DNA of 64,000 nucleotides from Bog-473 sp963706555 (GTDB lineage: Bacteria > Actinomycetota > Acidimicrobiia > Acidimicrobiales > RAAP-2). A program made the translations under genes and the position numbers. Shown here in pieces: positions 33,578 through 41,895 of the stretch. Each line of letters opens with the position of its first letter. Positions within the stretch are counted from its first letter, which is position 1. Under the pieces are notes generated by a model. The model worked only from the letters and a program-made list of their open reading frames with translations, was not told the DNA's origin and did no database searches. The stretch covers positions 2,480,001 through 2,544,000 of the forward strand of contig OY970164.1 in NCBI GenBank assembly GCA_963706555.1, in the 5' to 3' direction.

Positions 33578-35803
33578 ATGTACACCGTGATTGACGCAGA
33601 CCTCATCGACCTTCTTCGGACGACTGCAAGAGGGGTATTTGGAGATTCGCCGTCGATGGCGGCGATGGCGGATCTCGGTTGGCTGGGTCTGCTTGCTCCT
33701 CCTGAGCATGGGGGCGCGGGGTGGAATGTCGTCGAAGCATGCATCCTGGCCGAGGAGACTGGTCGCGCCCTTTGTCCGGTCAATTGGACCGGTAGTGCGC
33801 TCGCAGCTGCCGCGTTGGCTTCCTCTGCGTCAACGTCGGATCTGGCCTCCGCCGTCGTGGCTGGAGAGTCGCAGGGACTGTTCGTGACGGGCGGGCTCAA
33901 CGACGACGAAGGGGTTGTGCGGCCGTCGGAGACCTGGGTAGTGGGAGCGCTAGACGGCGTGGCCGGCACGATCGTCGTCGCCTCCGAAGAAAATGGCCTT
34001 CTCGGGGCCTTCATCGATTCACCCACTCGACGGGTGACGGCGGATCCTCGAGCTTTCGACACGACGAGACGTACGCAGCGCATTGGTCTCGGCGAGACGG
34101 CTGCTCAACTCCTAGAAACCGACGAACTTCCGTGGTTTATCGGCGTCGCCGTTCTGTTGTCGTGCGCTGACACTCTCGGAGCACTTGGACGTGCTATCGA
34201 CACAGTGACTGACCATCTGACGAATCGTGAGGCATTCGGTTCCCCGCTGGCCAGTTTCCAGGTACTTCAACATCGCCTCGTTGACTTGGACCTCTTGTTG
34301 GTCAGCGCGCAAGCGCTTGTTCTCCAAGCCGCCGTTGCATCCGCCGCTCGCACTCCCGACGCCCTCGGGTTTATTGACGCCGCGCATGTGTATGTGCAGG
34401 GACGAGCGGTAGCCGCACTCGACGACTGCATCCAACTTGCTGGCGGCGTCGGCTTTACATGGGAGTTTCCAATTCATCATTGTCTGCGGCGGGCCCTCGT
34501 GAATGGCAGCGCAATTCGTCCGAGCGGGGCGAGCCGCAAGCGGTTGGCATTCTCAGCGGCCGGTAGCTCGGCACTGACGTGGAGTGACCCCGCTATCGAA
34601 CAGTATCGACTGGATGTGCGCACGATGATCGCCAACCATCGGCCGTCGGATGAGAGTCGAGAGGGACATCGGGCGCCACGTGATGAGAACGAGGAACTTG
34701 AGCTTCGGACCTGGTACCAGGCGCTCTACGAGCACGGACTTGCGGGAGCGAGTTGGCCGGTGGAGTGGGGCGGGAGCCCGCACCATCAGTTGGTCCACGA
34801 GGTCGTGGTTACCGAAGAGCTGATCAGGGCCCGAGCCCCTCGCCCTCTTGATCAGGTGCAGCTGGCCAGTCATCTGCTTCTCCAGTTCGGGACACCCGAG
34901 CAGAAGGCGACGTATCTACCGAAGATCCGTTCGGGAGAGCACGTGTGGTGCCAGCTGTTCAGCGAGCCCGATGTCGGCAGCGACCTTGCCGGCGTAAAAT
35001 GCCGGGGGAGAAGCGTCTCGAGTGGCGGATGGGTGTTGCGTGGTCAAAAAACCTGGACGACGGACGGCCACTGGGCGGATATGGGAATGGCGCTGGTCAG
35101 GACAACCGAGGAGGGGCCTCGGCACCAGGCGTTGACCATGTTCTTGGTCCCCATGAAGACGCCCGGAGTGGTCGTCAGGCCCTTGATCACAATCGGAGGT
35201 GCTCACGAATTCAACGAGGTATTTCTTGACGATGTCCGTCTCGAAGAGGGGGCGGTACTCGGTGAGTCAGGCGGTGGGTGGGGTGTCGCCATGGCCGGTC
35301 TGGAAACCGAACGGTTCGGGGTAGGTGGGAATGTCCTCCTTCTTGATCTCCTCCTCCAGGACGTCACGACTGTCGCAGAACACATCTTGATTGAGGGGAA
35401 ATCGGCGATCACAGACAGCGAAGTGAGGACGCGGTTGGCCGAATTCAGGGCCGAAGCCGCGGCCGCCACCGCCTTTGTCAGCGATCACATCCTCCGCGCC
35501 ATCGAAGGCCGACACATCGAAGGCGACGCTTCCGTTGCGAAGCTTCTGTACTCTGAGGCGTACAACCGGATCGCTCGGTTTGGCGTACAGCTCATCAACG
35601 ACCACTCGCTTCCTGGCGATTCGGCGGGATCGAAAGCAGCCGCTCGACTTTACGACGCTTGGCTCTGGTCGCGAGCGCTGACGATCTCGGGCGGAAGTTC
35701 CGAAATCATGCGCAACATACTGGCCAAGCGTCGATTGCACCTGCCCTCTGCGGCGTCGCGCCGAATGGCTCCGGCCGCAACACCTCGGAGTGCTCTCCGA
35801 TGA
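33578..35803 (+). CDS. Fused double acyl-CoA dehydrogenase, FadE34-like
   Basis: Protein of 741 residues with two acyl-CoA dehydrogenase modules. The first (about 1-330) ends with the FadE signature GGVGFTWEFPIHHCLRRA and lacks the GGTxEI block. The second (about 345-725) has LFSEPDVGSDLAG, LRGQKTWTTDGHWAD and the C-terminal SGGSSEIMRNILAKRRL with the residues of the flavin end. Mycobacterial FadE34 (ChsE3, about 710 residues), which acts on cholesterol side-chain CoA esters, has the same layout. The start is uncertain between the ATG at 33578 and the GTG at 33587. The stop overlaps the acyl-CoA synthetase start (ATGA). Confidence 0.9.
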   Translation: MYTVIDADLIDLLRTTARGVFGDSPSMAAMADLGWLGLLAPPEHGGAGWNVVEACILAEETGRALCPVNWTGSALAAAALASSASTSDLASAVVAGESQGLFVTGGLNDDEGVVRPSETWVVGALDGVAGTIVVASEENGLLGAFIDSPTRRVTADPRAFDTTRRTQRIGLGETAAQLLETDELPWFIGVAVLLSCADTLGALGRAIDTVTDHLTNREAFGSPLASFQVLQHRLVDLDLLLVSAQALVLQAAVASAARTPDALGFIDAAHVYVQGRAVAALDDCIQLAGGVGFTWEFPIHHCLRRALVNGSAIRPSGASRKRLAFSAAGSSALTWSDPAIEQYRLDVRTMIANHRPSDESREGHRAPRDENEELELRTWYQALYEHGLAGASWPVEWGGSPHHQLVHEVVVTEELIRARAPRPLDQVQLASHLLLQFGTPEQKATYLPKIRSGEHVWCQLFSEPDVGSDLAGVKCRGRSVSSGGWVLRGQKTWTTDGHWADMGMALVRTTEEGPRHQALTMFLVPMKTPGVVVRPLITIGGAHEFNEVFLDDVRLEEGAVLGESGGGWGVAMAGLETERFGVGGNVLLLDLLLQDVTTVAEHILIEGKSAITDSEVRTRLAEFRAEAAAATAFVSDHILRAIEGRHIEGDASVAKLLYSEAYNRIARFGVQLINDHSLPGDSAGSKAAARLYDAWLWSRALTISGGSSEIMRNILAKRRLHLPSAASRRMAPAATPRSALR

Positions 35804-37359
35804 ATGTTTCCCTTCGGGTTCCGACTTCTTCGGATCTGGCATTGCGCTATCACGATGCCGGATGGTGGAACGAGCTTGGACTCAGAGAAGGATTGGAGGC
35901 GATCGCCGAGCGAGACGGGAACCGCATCGCCGTCGTTGACAACGTCGGGACGTGGACGTACGCCATGGTGCGTGAGGCAGTTGAACGTGCCGTGCACACG
36001 TTCCAAACCGCGGGTGTCGAACCCGGGGACTCCGTCCTCCTCGTCTCGCCGAATAGTCTCGACGGTGTTGTCGCGTTCCTTTCGATCCTCCGATGCTCGG
36101 CGGTGGCCGTCGCGCTCGATCGCCGGTGTGGTGCTTCTGACGTCGCCCACGCCGTCGAAGCGACAGTTCCTCGCATCATCGTGATGCCTGCGAATCTGGT
36201 GACTGGCCTCCGGGTCGCCGAGCACAATGTGAGAGTTGTGACGTTCGATGAACTTCACTCCGCGACCGACAGCACCGAGGACTGGACGGAACCCGACAAA
36301 TCCGCTCCGGCCATCGTCCTTTTCACCTCGGGAACGACGTCCAAACCGAAAGGCGTGATCCACTCCCTTCATTCGTTTCTCTCTGGGGTCCGAAATTTGG
36401 CGACTGCGTTCGACTTCGCTGACGAAGACGGTCCCTTCCTTTCGAGCCCGGTGGCCAGCATCACCGGGCTGAGCCAGGTTCAAATGGCCCTCTCTGGTGG
36501 CCACATCGTCCTGGAGGATAAGTTCGATGCTGTCGCATCGTTGGACCATCTGGAGAGAGGTGGAGCGACGGTGCTCGGCGGCGCACCGGTCATCGCCGAA
36601 ATGCTGCTCAACGAGTGTGCTCGGCGGGAGCGGACGGCGACAACGCTGCGGGTGATCGCCCTCGGCGGCTCCATGATCCCCCGGCCTCTCCTCGAGATGG
36701 CGACAGATCGGTTCTCCATCCGACCAGTGCGGGTCTATGGGTCTTCGGAAGCGCCCATCCACACCGGAAGTCGCACCGGGGATTCTCTCAGCGAGTGCAT
36801 GGCCAACGACGGGAGTCCGATGGTTGGCGCGGAAATTGCCCTCGGTACTCCGAACGACGAACTCGAATTGAGGGTTCGAGGTCCGAATCTCTTTCAGGGA
36901 TATCTCAGCGACGCCGAGAATGAGCAGTCCTTTGTGGACGGTTGGTTCTGCACGGGGGACAAGGCTCAGGTCGAAGGTGGGCGCCTCTTGATCCTGGGTC
37001 GCCTCAAGGAAGTGGTGGCCCGCAAGGGTTTGAAGATTTCGCTTCCGGAGATCGACGAAGCAGTTCGCGGATTTCCCACGGCATTGGAGTCAGCAACGTA
37101 TTCGGTTCCTGACACCGAAACGGGCGAGCGGCTCGTGCTGGCAATACGAACCGAAACGAGCCAGAGTGTGTCGTACGAGGTTGTCTCCGACTTCCTCCTT
37201 ACGGCAGGGCTGGCTCGTTGGAAGCTTCCCGAACAGATCGTGATGTGGGAGGAGCCGCTCCCGCGCACGGCGTCGGGCAAAATTTTGCGAGACCGGCTGG
37301 CGACGGACGGGGCGGCCAAACCCACGATCTACGCCCCCCGGTTGCGGCAGAAGACCTGA
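35800..37359 (+). CDS. Acyl-CoA synthetase (AMP-forming)
   Basis: ANL ligase of 519 residues. FTSGTTSKPKG (175-185) is the phosphate loop; YGSSEAP, FCTGDKA and the terminal PRTASGKILRDRL with the adenylation Lys follow. It differs clearly in sequence from the synthetase at 18783..20345, suggesting a second acid substrate or a later intermediate. The ATG at 35800 overlaps the preceding stop by four bases, so it is translationally coupled to the FadE34-like gene. Confidence 0.92.
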   Translation: MNVSLRVPTSSDLALRYHDAGWWNELGLREGLEAIAERDGNRIAVVDNVGTWTYAMVREAVERAVHTFQTAGVEPGDSVLLVSPNSLDGVVAFLSILRCSAVAVALDRRCGASDVAHAVEATVPRIIVMPANLVTGLRVAEHNVRVVTFDELHSATDSTEDWTEPDKSAPAIVLFTSGTTSKPKGVIHSLHSFLSGVRNLATAFDFADEDGPFLSSPVASITGLSQVQMALSGGHIVLEDKFDAVASLDHLERGGATVLGGAPVIAEMLLNECARRERTATTLRVIALGGSMIPRPLLEMATDRFSIRPVRVYGSSEAPIHTGSRTGDSLSECMANDGSPMVGAEIALGTPNDELELRVRGPNLFQGYLSDAENEQSFVDGWFCTGDKAQVEGGRLLILGRLKEVVARKGLKISLPEIDEAVRGFPTALESATYSVPDTETGERLVLAIRTETSQSVSYEVVSDFLLTAGLARWKLPEQIVMWEEPLPRTASGKILRDRLATDGAAKPTIYAPRLRQKT

Positions 37360-37419
37360 TTCTGAGATCCGCGACCAGAGCGCCGAGCGATGAGGCAACG
37401 CCCCCCTTTCCGAGAATTA

Positions 37420-37441
37420 TTGATGTCGACGTCGACATTGA
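37420..37441. promoter_or_regulatory. Candidate shared operator, site 6 (perfect 16-bp palindrome)
   Basis: Contains ATGTCGACGTCGACAT (37423-37438), a perfect palindrome, flanked by TTG and TGA. It lies 21 bases upstream of the enoyl-CoA hydratase start at 37463. All differences from the consensus are transitions, so the spacing of the symmetric positions is conserved. Confidence 0.62.
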
Positions 37442-37462
37442 TGGGTTAGTAAGGTTTCCCAC

Positions 37463-38245
37463 ATGACCGACGACGCTCCAACCGCTCCCCTCCTGATTGA
37501 CGCCGATGGACCAGTGCGGATCGTGCGGCTCAATCGACCGGATGCCCTCAATGCTGCGGACGAAGCCCTCCACGCGCGGCTCGCTTCGGTTTGGGACGAG
37601 TTGGCCGAAGACGATGAGTGCAGGGCCGTCGTTCTTACCGGGCAAGGCCGAGCGTTTTCTGCCGGAGGTGATTTCGGGGTTCTCACCAAAATGAATGAAT
37701 CGGAGACCTATCGCCGGAAAATACTTGACGAGGGTGCTCGCATCGTGCGTTCGATGGCTGGGTTTCCTTTGCCGGTCGTTGCCGCCGTGAATGGTCCGGC
37801 AGTCGGTCTGGGATGCAGTCTGGCTGGTCTCTGCGACATTGTGCTGATTGAGTCGAGTGCCTACCTTGCCGATCCTCATGTGTCGGTCGGACTTGTCGCC
37901 GGTGACGGCGGCGCCATCACCTGGCCTGCCCTCATGAGTCTGTTGAAGGCCAAGGAGTACCTCTTCTTGGGGGATCGGATTTCTTCGGACGTGGCCGTAG
38001 AACTTGGACTGGCCAACCGGGTTGTTGCTGACGGAACCAGTGTGGACGAGGCGCTGGCGCTTGCGCGCCGGCTGGCAAAACAGCCGGCGCAGGCGCTTCG
38101 TGACACCAAACGTGCCGTCAACCGACACGTGCAACTGTCGATTCACGCGGTACTTGATTATGCGCTGTCGGCCGAAGCGATCTCGAGTGCGAGTGCCGAG
38201 CACCGCGCGATCGTCGATCGAATGTCCGCACCTCGCGAAGGTTGA
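37463..38245 (+). CDS. Enoyl-CoA hydratase/isomerase family protein without the first catalytic Glu
   Basis: Crotonase fold of 260 residues. Oxyanion segments are FSAGGDFGVL and NGPAVGLGCSLAGLCD. The first catalytic Glu position reads Leu (GCSLAG) and the second region is VSVGLVAGDGGAIT with Asp. It is thus more likely an isomerase, hydrolase or a different crotonase activity than a simple hydratase. The ATG has AAGG nearby and the operator 37420-37441 just upstream, so it starts its own transcript even though it follows the synthetase gene closely. Confidence 0.87.
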   Translation: MTDDAPTAPLLIDADGPVRIVRLNRPDALNAADEALHARLASVWDELAEDDECRAVVLTGQGRAFSAGGDFGVLTKMNESETYRRKILDEGARIVRSMAGFPLPVVAAVNGPAVGLGCSLAGLCDIVLIESSAYLADPHVSVGLVAGDGGAITWPALMSLLKAKEYLFLGDRISSDVAVELGLANRVVADGTSVDEALALARRLAKQPAQALRDTKRAVNRHVQLSIHAVLDYALSAEAISSASAEHRAIVDRMSAPREG

Positions 38246-38272
38246 CCTCACCCACGACCGGAGGAACGAGCG

Positions 38273-38665
38273 ATGACCGAACACAGCGATGATCTTTCGA
38301 GTATCAACGAACTTCTTGCCCTCTATACGAATCGACTTGATCGAAGCGACCATCACGGATGGGCTGACCTGTTTACCCCCGACGGAAGATTCGAGGTCTA
38401 CGGACGCGCGTTCGAAGGAACTGAGGGGCTCGTCGCCATGTCGGAAGCCGCTCCAAGTGGACTCCATTTGAGCGGTGCTCCGGTCATACACGTTGAGGGC
38501 GACCACGCGAGCGTGGAGCAAAGCTTTCTTTTTGTGGACCAGGTCACTCGAGAATCGCGGATCGGCTTCTATGACGACCAGCTGGTGCGCACGCCGAGCG
38601 GTTGGCGGTTTGCCGTTCGTCGCTCGACGTTTCTCACACCTCACGGAGCTTCGGATCGGCCATGA
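38273..38665 (+). CDS. SnoaL-like (NTF2-fold) protein
   Basis: Protein of 130 residues with the NTF2 helix-barrel pattern. The helix INELLALYTNRLDRSDHHGWADLFTPDGRFEVYG, VIHVEGDHASVEQSFLFVD and the terminal RFAVRRSTFL strand are typical. Asp/His residues in the pocket (RSDHHGW) could act in isomerisation or dehydration. The ATG follows GACCGGAGGAACGAGCG. It is probably in one transcript with the crotonase at 37463. Confidence 0.84.
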   Translation: MTEHSDDLSSINELLALYTNRLDRSDHHGWADLFTPDGRFEVYGRAFEGTEGLVAMSEAAPSGLHLSGAPVIHVEGDHASVEQSFLFVDQVTRESRIGFYDDQLVRTPSGWRFAVRRSTFLTPHGASDRP

Positions 38666-38783
38666 AGGATCCTGCACTTCACCGAGCCGATTCACGCGAC
38701 GACGACAAGCCACGTATTTCGTCCTTGGACTGCACCACATTGACGGCCCAGACCCGCAATTCGAGACTGAAGGGAGCAGATCG

Positions 38784-39965
38784 TTGCCTGAGTTCATGCT
38801 TTTCGATTTCGACAGCCATTACTACGAGGCCTTGGACGCGTTCACACGCTATGTCGACCCGTCGCTGGGCTCGAGGGGCGCCCGCTTTGAAGTAATCGAC
38901 GGCAAGACGCGCTTTGTCGTCGGTGGGAAGATAAATCGCTATATCGCCAATCCCACGTTTGATCCAGTGGCCAAACCAGGAATATTGCATTCTTGGTACC
39001 GAGGTAATCCGGAGCAAAAGTCATTGCGAGATGCCTTCGGGTCCCTTGAGCCGATTCGGCCGGAGTACCGCGACCGAGACGCCCGTCTCGCAGTGATGGA
39101 TCGGCAGGGCGTAGGGGCTACATTGCTCTTCCCGACTCTGGGAGTCGGCATGGAAGAGGCGCTCAGGGACGATCCTGATGCAGCCTGCAAAGTCTTTTCC
39201 GGGTTCAATCAATGGCTCAATGATGACTGGGGTTTTCACTATCAAAATCGTATTTTTGCCGTCCCGAATATTCCATTGCTCGATCCCGAGTTCGCCCATC
39301 GTGAGCTTCTCCGTGTAATCGATCAGGGTGCACCGGTTGTCAACATTCGCAATGCACCCGTGCCGACACCTTCGGGGTTTCGTTCGCCGTTCGACCCGAG
39401 CTACGACAGATTTTGGGGTTTGGCTGCCGAGAGCGGCACGGTCGTGGCAACCCATGCCGGCCTGGAGGGATATGACGCCATCGTCAACATGTGGGAGGAC
39501 AGCGCGGAGAGCTCGGTGTTTCGATCTCCCCTCCGTGGAGTCATCACCAAGGGTCGAGCGGTCTCCGACTTTTATGGCGCAGCGATATGCCAGCTCATCT
39601 TCGAACGTTTTCCGGACTTGAAGTTAGCCAGTGTCGAAAACGGTGCGTCGTGGGTACTCGATCTACTCCACCGATTAAAGGACGCAGCGAATCGGAACCC
39701 TGGCTATTTTACGCTTGATCCGATCGACTCCTTTGTGCATCACGTCTGGTTGACCCCATTTTGGGAGGATGACGTGGAAGCTATCAGTGGGGAGATACCG
39801 ATCGGACAACTCCTGCTCGGTTCGGATTGGCCACACGCAGAAGGCGTCGTCGCACCGGTTGACTTCATCAACGATGCGCTGCAATGGGCGGATCCATCGA
39901 CCATGCGTCGTATTGGTCGTGACAATGCCGCGGAGCTCTTAGGCGTGGAGATGATCGATCAATGA
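38784..39965 (+). CDS. Amidohydrolase_2 family protein
   Basis: TIM-barrel protein of 393 residues. LFDFDSHYYE near the start provides the DxH metal site. VVATHAGLEGYD and the C-terminal LLGSDWPHAEGVVAP (catalytic Asp and WPH block) follow. The TTG at 38784 is selected because GAAGGGAG precedes it by seven bases; no ATG fits before the domain. A 118-base gap separates it from the SnoaL-like gene. It probably shares a transcript with the amidohydrolase at 39976. Confidence 0.87.
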   Translation: MPEFMLFDFDSHYYEALDAFTRYVDPSLGSRGARFEVIDGKTRFVVGGKINRYIANPTFDPVAKPGILHSWYRGNPEQKSLRDAFGSLEPIRPEYRDRDARLAVMDRQGVGATLLFPTLGVGMEEALRDDPDAACKVFSGFNQWLNDDWGFHYQNRIFAVPNIPLLDPEFAHRELLRVIDQGAPVVNIRNAPVPTPSGFRSPFDPSYDRFWGLAAESGTVVATHAGLEGYDAIVNMWEDSAESSVFRSPLRGVITKGRAVSDFYGAAICQLIFERFPDLKLASVENGASWVLDLLHRLKDAANRNPGYFTLDPIDSFVHHVWLTPFWEDDVEAISGEIPIGQLLLGSDWPHAEGVVAPVDFINDALQWADPSTMRRIGRDNAAELLGVEMIDQ

Positions 39966-39975
39966 TGGTTGATCG

Positions 39976-40860
39976 ATGAGGCCGAGGCCGGAGATTGGGG
40001 CGATCGACACCATGATCGGCTTCCCCCACGTGGACCTTCGCGGCAGCTATCGGGAAATGCTCGGTCAGATCCGCGATCAGCAGACGCATGAAGAGTTCGA
40101 GATGCCGGTCGAGTACATGTTCAAAGGAGTTCCCGAGAAGGGTTACGGTGAAAGCGGCGACCGCGATCCGGTCCTCTACACGTTGTCGGAGATGGATCGA
40201 TGGGGAGTAGAGGTCGGCCTCGTGAGCGTGGGGAAGGGGGATGCCGCTGATGCTGCGGTGGCGCGCTTTCCAGAGCGCTTCGTCGGGTCGTTCGCGCCAA
40301 ATCCCAACGAGGGCGTTGAGGCCATTCGCAAGATTCGAGCGGCCCATGAACTGTACGGACTTCGGGCTCTCACCTTTTTTCCAGCCGGCTTCTCACCGCA
40401 GGTCCCTATCGATCACCGGCTCATGTACCCCATCTATTCGGTGTGCGTGGAACTTGGACTACCCGTCTTTGTGACGGCCGGTATCGCCGGTCCACGGGTC
40501 CCGAGTTCCTGTCAACATGTCGAACTGGTCGAGCAAGTGCTCTACGACTTCCCGGAGTTGACGTTCGTACTTCGACATGGGGCCGAGCCGTGGGCGGACC
40601 TGGCCATAAAGTTGATGGTGAAATGGCCCAATCTCCACTATTCGACGAGCGCGTTCTCGCCCCGTTACTACCCGAAAGCGGTGATCGACTATGCCAACAG
40701 CCGGGGTGCTGATCGATTGATATACGGGGGGTACTTTCCGATGGGGCTCTCTCTCGAGCGGATCATGACCGAAATGTCCGATGTGCCTCTCCGCGATGAG
40801 GTGTGGCCTCGGTTTCTGCGTGACAATGCTGCGCGCGTTCTCGGCATCGATCGTTTATGA
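39976..40860 (+). CDS. Amidohydrolase_2 family protein
   Basis: Protein of 294 residues of the ACMSD-like Amidohydrolase_2 group. The first-strand motif is IDTMIGFPHVDL, where the usual HxH is lost. Later regions are SFAPNPNEGVEAI, FVLRHGAEPW and LIYGGYFPMGLS. The two metal-binding His of the first strand are not visible, so the metal site may be altered or it may act without metal. It follows the related gene at 38784 by ten bases. Substrate unknown. Confidence 0.82.
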   Translation: MRPRPEIGAIDTMIGFPHVDLRGSYREMLGQIRDQQTHEEFEMPVEYMFKGVPEKGYGESGDRDPVLYTLSEMDRWGVEVGLVSVGKGDAADAAVARFPERFVGSFAPNPNEGVEAIRKIRAAHELYGLRALTFFPAGFSPQVPIDHRLMYPIYSVCVELGLPVFVTAGIAGPRVPSSCQHVELVEQVLYDFPELTFVLRHGAEPWADLAIKLMVKWPNLHYSTSAFSPRYYPKAVIDYANSRGADRLIYGGYFPMGLSLERIMTEMSDVPLRDEVWPRFLRDNAARVLGIDRL

Positions 40861-40896
40861 AACCGAGCCAGCGCGTAAGCGAGGGCGCGAAGATAG

Positions 40897-41243
40897 TTAG
40901 GGAATGCCGGCTCCCGGAACGGCAACGGCCATCGTATGAATCTGCCCCTCCCGAGTCCAGCGAGAGCTGTCGGGTCGCGTCGACAGAACTTCTCCATCCC
41001 AGCGGAGGATTACCGCTTCGAGCATCGAGACGATGGCAGGTCTCCGTTTGGCAGGAATCCGAGACCCAAAGGCCGCCGCCCGGGAAGGTCGAGCACCTTG
41101 GTGCGATTGCCGGACAGATCCACGGTCCACACGGACTCGCCGTGCATGTCCGAGAACCACAGGACACCTCCCCGCCAGCGCGGGCCCTCACCGAAAACAA
41201 GGTCGTCGGTCAGGAGCTGTGGGAGCTGTCGAGGTTCTGCCAT
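40897..41243 (-). pseudogene. Broken SMP-30/gluconolactonase gene with internal deletion
   Basis: The reading frame starts at 41243 with residues aligning to the first 70 or so of the intact gene 62329..63174 (LVFGEGPRW, LWFSDMHGESVWTVDLS, LGFLPNGDL). A frameshift follows; the other frame continues with IVSMLEAVILRWDGE. After LSTRPDSSRW a deletion of about 180 codons jumps to the C-terminal QIHTMAVAVPGAGIP and stop. The protein would lack all middle blades and cannot fold as a propeller. The similarity to the 62329 gene suggests one ancestral copy. Confidence 0.85.
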
Positions 41244-41306
41244 CTCCATCGTCCTCCCGAGTGCCACGGATCGAAATCCGTCGAGCTGCGCCACCTCCAA
41301 TAATGC

Positions 41307-41328
41307 TCGATGACGACGTCGATGTCGA
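41307..41328. promoter_or_regulatory. Candidate shared operator, site 7 (weaker)
   Basis: Contains GACGACGTCGATGTCGA; 14 of 22 positions fit the consensus and about 7 of 10 arm positions are symmetric. It lies 65 bases upstream of the cupin gene at 41393 and just upstream of the broken SMP-30 gene on the other strand. Confidence 0.4.
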
Positions 41329-41392
41329 TAGTGTGGCCGTGGACAGTCCCGCACGCGGTGAGGGTGCGGCCCGAAGTGATCGGAGGCGACAT

Positions 41393-41752
41393 ATGGACGT
41401 GGTGCGGACAAATGAGCTCACCGAAGAAACAGTAGACAGTCCGCATTTCACCGGGCCGGTACGAATGCGATCTCATCGTCCGGGAGAAGGATGGAACGTC
41501 GGCGTCGTGCACTTTGCCGACGGGGTGCGGAACCGGTTCCATACCCATTCGAGCGATCAGATCCTCATCGTGACCGGTGGAGCAGGCGTCGTTGCCACCG
41601 AAGAGGAAGAAGTACGCGTCGGGCCCGGCGACGTCGTCGTCAGCCCTGGAGACGTGCCGCATTGGCATGGCGCGGAACCTGGACAGGAATTCACCCACAT
41701 CACACTTTTGAAGGTAGGCACGACGACCGTTTTTCACGAAGAGCCTTCGTGA
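41393..41752 (+). CDS. Cupin-domain protein
   Basis: Small single-barrel cupin of 119 residues. The first motif is FHTHSSDQILIVTGGAG and the second GDVVVSPGDVPHWHGAE; together they supply three His and likely one Glu/Gln for a metal. The ATG at 41393 follows GGAGGCGACAT. It resembles carboxymuconolactone-associated or quercetinase-like small cupins. It sits 143 bases upstream of the molybdenum hydroxylase operon, with which it may be co-regulated. Confidence 0.84.
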   Translation: MDVVRTNELTEETVDSPHFTGPVRMRSHRPGEGWNVGVVHFADGVRNRFHTHSSDQILIVTGGAGVVATEEEEVRVGPGDVVVSPGDVPHWHGAEPGQEFTHITLLKVGTTTVFHEEPS

Positions 41753-41895
41753 GATCGAACCAGCGATTCGAACGGGGTGAAAGTGAGTTCGGGTCGAGCG
41801 GAACATGGGCGACCGCAGCCCGGTACTGAGACAGGGTCTCGCCGACCGACCCGCCTTGCCGCCTATCTTCGCGGGATCCCAGTGCACGGAGGATC

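Noticed and set aside
37199..38797. Minus-strand frame of 532 codons
   Set aside because: It crosses three plus-strand genes and the operator at 37420, with His/Arg-rich shadow composition.
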